DNA from: an uncultured Clostridia bacterium
Lineage (GTDB): Bacteria; Bacillota; Clostridia; Oscillospirales; CAG-272
Direction: 5' to 3'
NCBI GenBank assembly: GCA_946061315.1
Contig: CAMGRB010000006.1
Coordinates: forward strand, 1-14,948
DNA length: 14,948 nt
Shown: piece after piece, positions 14,827-14,948 of the stretch
Layout of the letters: every line of letters begins with the position of its first letter
Numbering within the stretch: position 1 is the first letter of the stretch
Made by a program: the position numbers and the translations under genes
The notes under the pieces: generated by a model
Seen by the model: only the letters and a program-made list of their open reading frames with translations
Database searches by the model: none
Told to the model about the DNA's origin: nothing

Positions 14827-14875
14827 AAAAGAGTCTGCAAAGGACAGTACAAACTGCCGTTGCGGCTCTTTTTTT
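14827..14875 (+). terminator. Rho-independent terminator after rplQ
   Basis: A long imperfect stem is formed by AAAAGAGTC (14827-14835) with GGCTCTTTT, extended through GCAA/TTGC, AGG/CCG-type pairs with two mismatches, and CAGT/ACTG around a loop near 14849-14853. The T-run TTTTTTT (14869-14875) follows directly. It is 18 bases after the rplQ stop and is the only convincing terminator seen in the window, so it probably ends the supercluster transcript. Confidence 0.88.
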
Positions 14876-14903
14876 ATAAATTTTACTTTTTTGAAAAATG
14901 ATA

Positions 14904-14932
14904 TTGACTTTATAGAGAAAATTCTTTATAAT
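14904..14932 (+). promoter_or_regulatory. Sigma-A (housekeeping) promoter, reading rightwards
   Basis: TTGACT (14904-14909) and TATAAT (14927-14932) are separated by exactly 17 bases: a perfect -10 and a -35 matching 5 of 6. The preceding A/T-rich stretch (14876-14903) could act as an UP element. Transcription would start at about 14939-14941. The gene it drives is outside the window. Its position right after the terminator marks the boundary of the cluster. Confidence 0.85.
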
Positions 14933-14948
14933 TTATAGATGAAGATAG

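Noticed and set aside
1..14948. Mobile element, defence system, CRISPR array or other accessory island
   Set aside because: All genes are in conserved ribosomal order on one strand, with uniform codon use and no repeats, integrase or transposase. No such system is visible.

Overview
The window is one uninterrupted stretch of the bacterial S10-spc-alpha ribosomal protein supercluster, with 30 genes all on the + strand. The first gene (rplC, L3) is cut by the left edge. The organism is most likely a Clostridia-type Firmicute. The evidence is strong AAGGAGG-type Shine-Dalgarno sequences before nearly every gene, the short zinc-binding S14 (rpsZ type, 61 aa), adk and map placed between secY and infA, a zinc-lid adenylate kinase, and rpsD inside the alpha operon next to rpoA (in Bacillus subtilis rpsD lies elsewhere). 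The base composition is intermediate, and L22, L4 and S3 have a flavour I associate with gut Oscillospirales/Ruminococcaceae. I cannot name a genus from sequence alone.

Layout: (1) S10 part, 1-4266: rplC(partial)-rplD-rplW-rplB-rpsS-rplV-rpsC-rplP-rpmC-rpsQ. (2) spc part, 4331-9931: rplN-rplX-rplE-rpsZ-rpsH-rplF-rplR-rpsE-rpmD-rplO-secY. (3) adk-map, 9950-11378. (4) alpha part, 11490-14808: infA-rpmJ-rpsM-rpsK-rpsD-rpoA-rplQ. (5) A rho-independent terminator at about 14827-14875, then a near-consensus sigma-A promoter (TTGACT-17-TATAAT, 14904-14932) that fires to the right into a gene outside the window. No internal terminator with a U-tract was seen, so the genes are probably co-transcribed from a promoter upstream of the window. 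No stretch over 300 bases lacks a gene.

The products form both ribosomal subunits and couple their supply to the Sec translocon (SecY), adenylate balance (Adk), N-terminal methionine removal (Map), initiation (IF-1) and transcription (RNA polymerase alpha).

Most gene gaps are 2-25 nt. Seven are longer, about 56-148 nt: rpsQ/rplN, rpsZ/rpsH, rplR/rpsE, rpmD/rplO, map/infA, rpsD/rpoA and rpoA/rplQ. Each contains an inverted repeat able to form an RNA hairpin, and some contain two or mutually exclusive ones. These gaps are the only part of the window not explained by ordinary conserved genes, and they are the best candidates for undescribed regulation. I found no mobile element, CRISPR, defence system, tRNA or rRNA. 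The gene content itself is ordinary and essential.
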